Source: Deltaproteobacteria bacterium (GTDB lineage: Bacteria > Myxococcota_A > SURF-8). From it: a stretch of DNA of 5,298 nt. The notes beneath the pieces were generated by a model. That model worked only from the letters and a program-made list of their open reading frames with translations. It did no database searches and was not told the DNA's origin. Of this stretch, positions 4,202-5,298 are shown piece after piece (positions within the stretch are counted from its first letter, which is position 1; each line of letters starts with the position of its first letter). Where the stretch lies: positions 1-5,298 of the forward strand of contig JAKQSH010000308.1 of assembly GCA_029570245.1 (NCBI GenBank), written 5' to 3'. Made by a program: the position numbers and the translations under genes.

Positions 4202-5298
4202 ATGTTTGTGGACAAGAACCGTGTCCCGCAGTTGAATGTGGCTCTGGGGCTTCTGGGTGTGTTCACCATGCTTGCGGTGGCGCTCAGTTGCAGCGAACAT
4301 CGTTTTACGCCAGTGGCCGACGTAGAGGTTTACCCGGCAGTGGTGGAATACGAAGTTCAGAATGCAGCCGAATACGAAAAGACGGTGGTTATCACCAACA
4401 AAAGCGTTTCGGCCAAACTCGATCTTTACGAAATCGAATTCGCGGACTTCAACGATAAGGCGTTGATAGACGACCGTGATGAAGATGCCGTAAACATGTC
4501 GGTCGAGGATCAGTCAGCCGAGTTGGGCGATCTTCAGGAGTACGACGCCAACGATGAAACTAAGGCTATCAATTACGCATGGTTCCCCGGAGGTCTGGCT
4601 TCCGACGTTTCTTGCGTTGAAGATGCCGACTGTCACTGCGTCGCTTCTGACGGTGGTTACTGCACCACCGAATACACCAACGAAGACGGCGAAACCATCA
4701 CTGTAAAACAGCAGAAGATGGGGCGCCTTTTCACCTGTACTGAGAATCCCTTTAATCCTTCGGCCACTAAAAAATTCTGCGTTGCCGAATACCGCTATTT
4801 CAACAACACCGGCAAAGTCAACAAGGCTTTCTGGGGCGGCAAGCTTTCCAAGCCCTGCGATCCCGACGATGAAAGCAGCTGTTCTTCCGCCGGCGCCGAA
4901 TATGTGTGTGATGCGGATTCTAAGAACTGCAAGTCTGATATCCGCCTGAGCTTCTCGATCGAATACGATCTGCAGCGTCTTGTCAACGTCAAGCCGGGCG
5001 ATGTCAGCGAACCTGATAATGCCGCCATCTGGCGCGCCGCAGAATATGACGGCGAGGATTCAGGCCTTTGTCTGGTAGATTCCGAAGGCAAAATTCTGGA
5101 CGAGCCGGTAAAGCTCTACGGTCTTAACCGTTGCGATCAGATCGCTCTTAAAGAGGGCATCGGCGACATGAATGTCGCAAATCCTCTGCGCCTCAAGGCC
5201 ATGGATGACGAAAATCTGGGTACGAGCTATGCGCTCTATCCGCAAGCTCAGGCCAACTACCGTCTGATGGCCACCGATTTCGAATACGATCAGGCCAA
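4202..5298 (+). CDS. Putative cysteine-rich surface lipoprotein, unknown function (partial, open at right edge)
   Basis: 365 codons are visible without a stop. The N-terminus is lipoprotein-like: Lys5 and Arg7, a hydrophobic stretch (11-28), then a lipobox ALS|C with Cys30 as the predicted lipidated residue. Ser31 follows, with no Asp at +2 to retain it in the inner membrane. Residues about 41-80 (EVYPAVVEYEVQ, then KTVVITNKSVSAKLDLYEIEF) have the strand spacing of an ASH/MSP-like beta-sandwich. An acidic stretch (81-120) follows, then a cysteine-rich region with Cys138, 144, 146, 154, 179, 193, 219, 227, 236 and 243. Two clusters there read C-VEDAD-C-H-C and C-DPDDESS-C. Cys290 and Cys311 come later. 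Twelve mature cysteines in an exported protein suggest disulfides. The reading frame, strong ribosome site and leader make the gene secure. I do not recognise the family; a surface or outer-membrane-anchored structural or binding role is only inference. Confidence 0.85.
   Translation, partial: MFVDKNRVPQLNVALGLLGVFTMLAVALSCSEHRFTPVADVEVYPAVVEYEVQNAAEYEKTVVITNKSVSAKLDLYEIEFADFNDKALIDDRDEDAVNMSVEDQSAELGDLQEYDANDETKAINYAWFPGGLASDVSCVEDADCHCVASDGGYCTTEYTNEDGETITVKQQKMGRLFTCTENPFNPSATKKFCVAEYRYFNNTGKVNKAFWGGKLSKPCDPDDESSCSSAGAEYVCDADSKNCKSDIRLSFSIEYDLQRLVNVKPGDVSEPDNAAIWRAAEYDGEDSGLCLVDSEGKILDEPVKLYGLNRCDQIALKEGIGDMNVANPLRLKAMDDENLGTSYALYPQAQANYRLMATDFEYDQA

Noticed and set aside
4795..5245. Minus-strand frames opposite the lipoprotein gene
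   Set aside because: They lie antisense to a long open frame with a strong ribosome site and lipoprotein leader, and have no recognisable domains of their own.
1..5298. CRISPR arrays, tRNA or rRNA genes, transposase or integrase genes
   Set aside because: I looked for regularly spaced repeats, cloverleaf folds and conserved rRNA segments, and for DDE or tyrosine recombinase motifs. None was seen, apart from the possible orphan IS end at 1376-1428.

Overview
The window looks like a piece of a Gram-negative chromosome of mid-range GC, most likely from a deltaproteobacterium in the broad sense (Myxococcota, Desulfobacterota or relatives). The pointers are a type II secretion (T2SS) inner-membrane protein GspC ending in a PDZ domain, a short stand-alone PilZ protein with a Myxococcus-like tail, an NtrC/AtoC-type sigma-54 activator, and a long acidic, cysteine-rich lipoprotein of the kind common in these lineages. 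The lineage is an inference from protein style; there is no rRNA or marker gene here.

Layout. Bases 1-1170 are leftward: gspC (244-1170), then the first 70 codons of a signal-peptide protein that by position is the secretin gspD (1-211, running off the left edge). Bases 1171-1623 hold no convincing gene but are dense in dyads. They contain a possible gspC promoter whose -10 box sits inside a 23-bp inverted repeat, a perfect 17-bp palindrome, two identical 13-bp direct repeats exactly 40 bp apart, and two further inverted repeats. The region ends in a promoter with a tandem 11-bp repeat that serves a small pentapeptide-repeat protein (1624-1992, rightward). This gene converges on a PilZ-domain protein (2009-2365, leftward, GTG start) with only 16 bp between the stop codons. 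The PilZ gene is divergent from an NtrC-type response regulator (2594-4009, rightward), and the 228 bp between them carry two candidate promoters whose -10 boxes overlap on opposite strands. After a gap of about 190 bp with a weak terminator-like hairpin, a putative lipoprotein begins at 4202 behind a strong Shine-Dalgarno sequence and stays open to the right edge.

How the parts may work together. GspC and the secretin form the trans-envelope connection of the T2SS. The PilZ protein is a predicted c-di-GMP sensor. The response regulator would switch on sigma-54 promoters in answer to a histidine kinase not encoded here. No sequence evidence ties the regulator or the PilZ protein to the secretion genes. 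The gene orientations suggest at least four separate transcription units.

I do not see a clear novel multi-gene system. The items most worth a second look are the uncharacterised cysteine-rich lipoprotein, the repeat-bearing gap at 1261-1560 (possibly an orphan mobile-element end or an operator array), and the shared divergent promoter between the PilZ and regulator genes.
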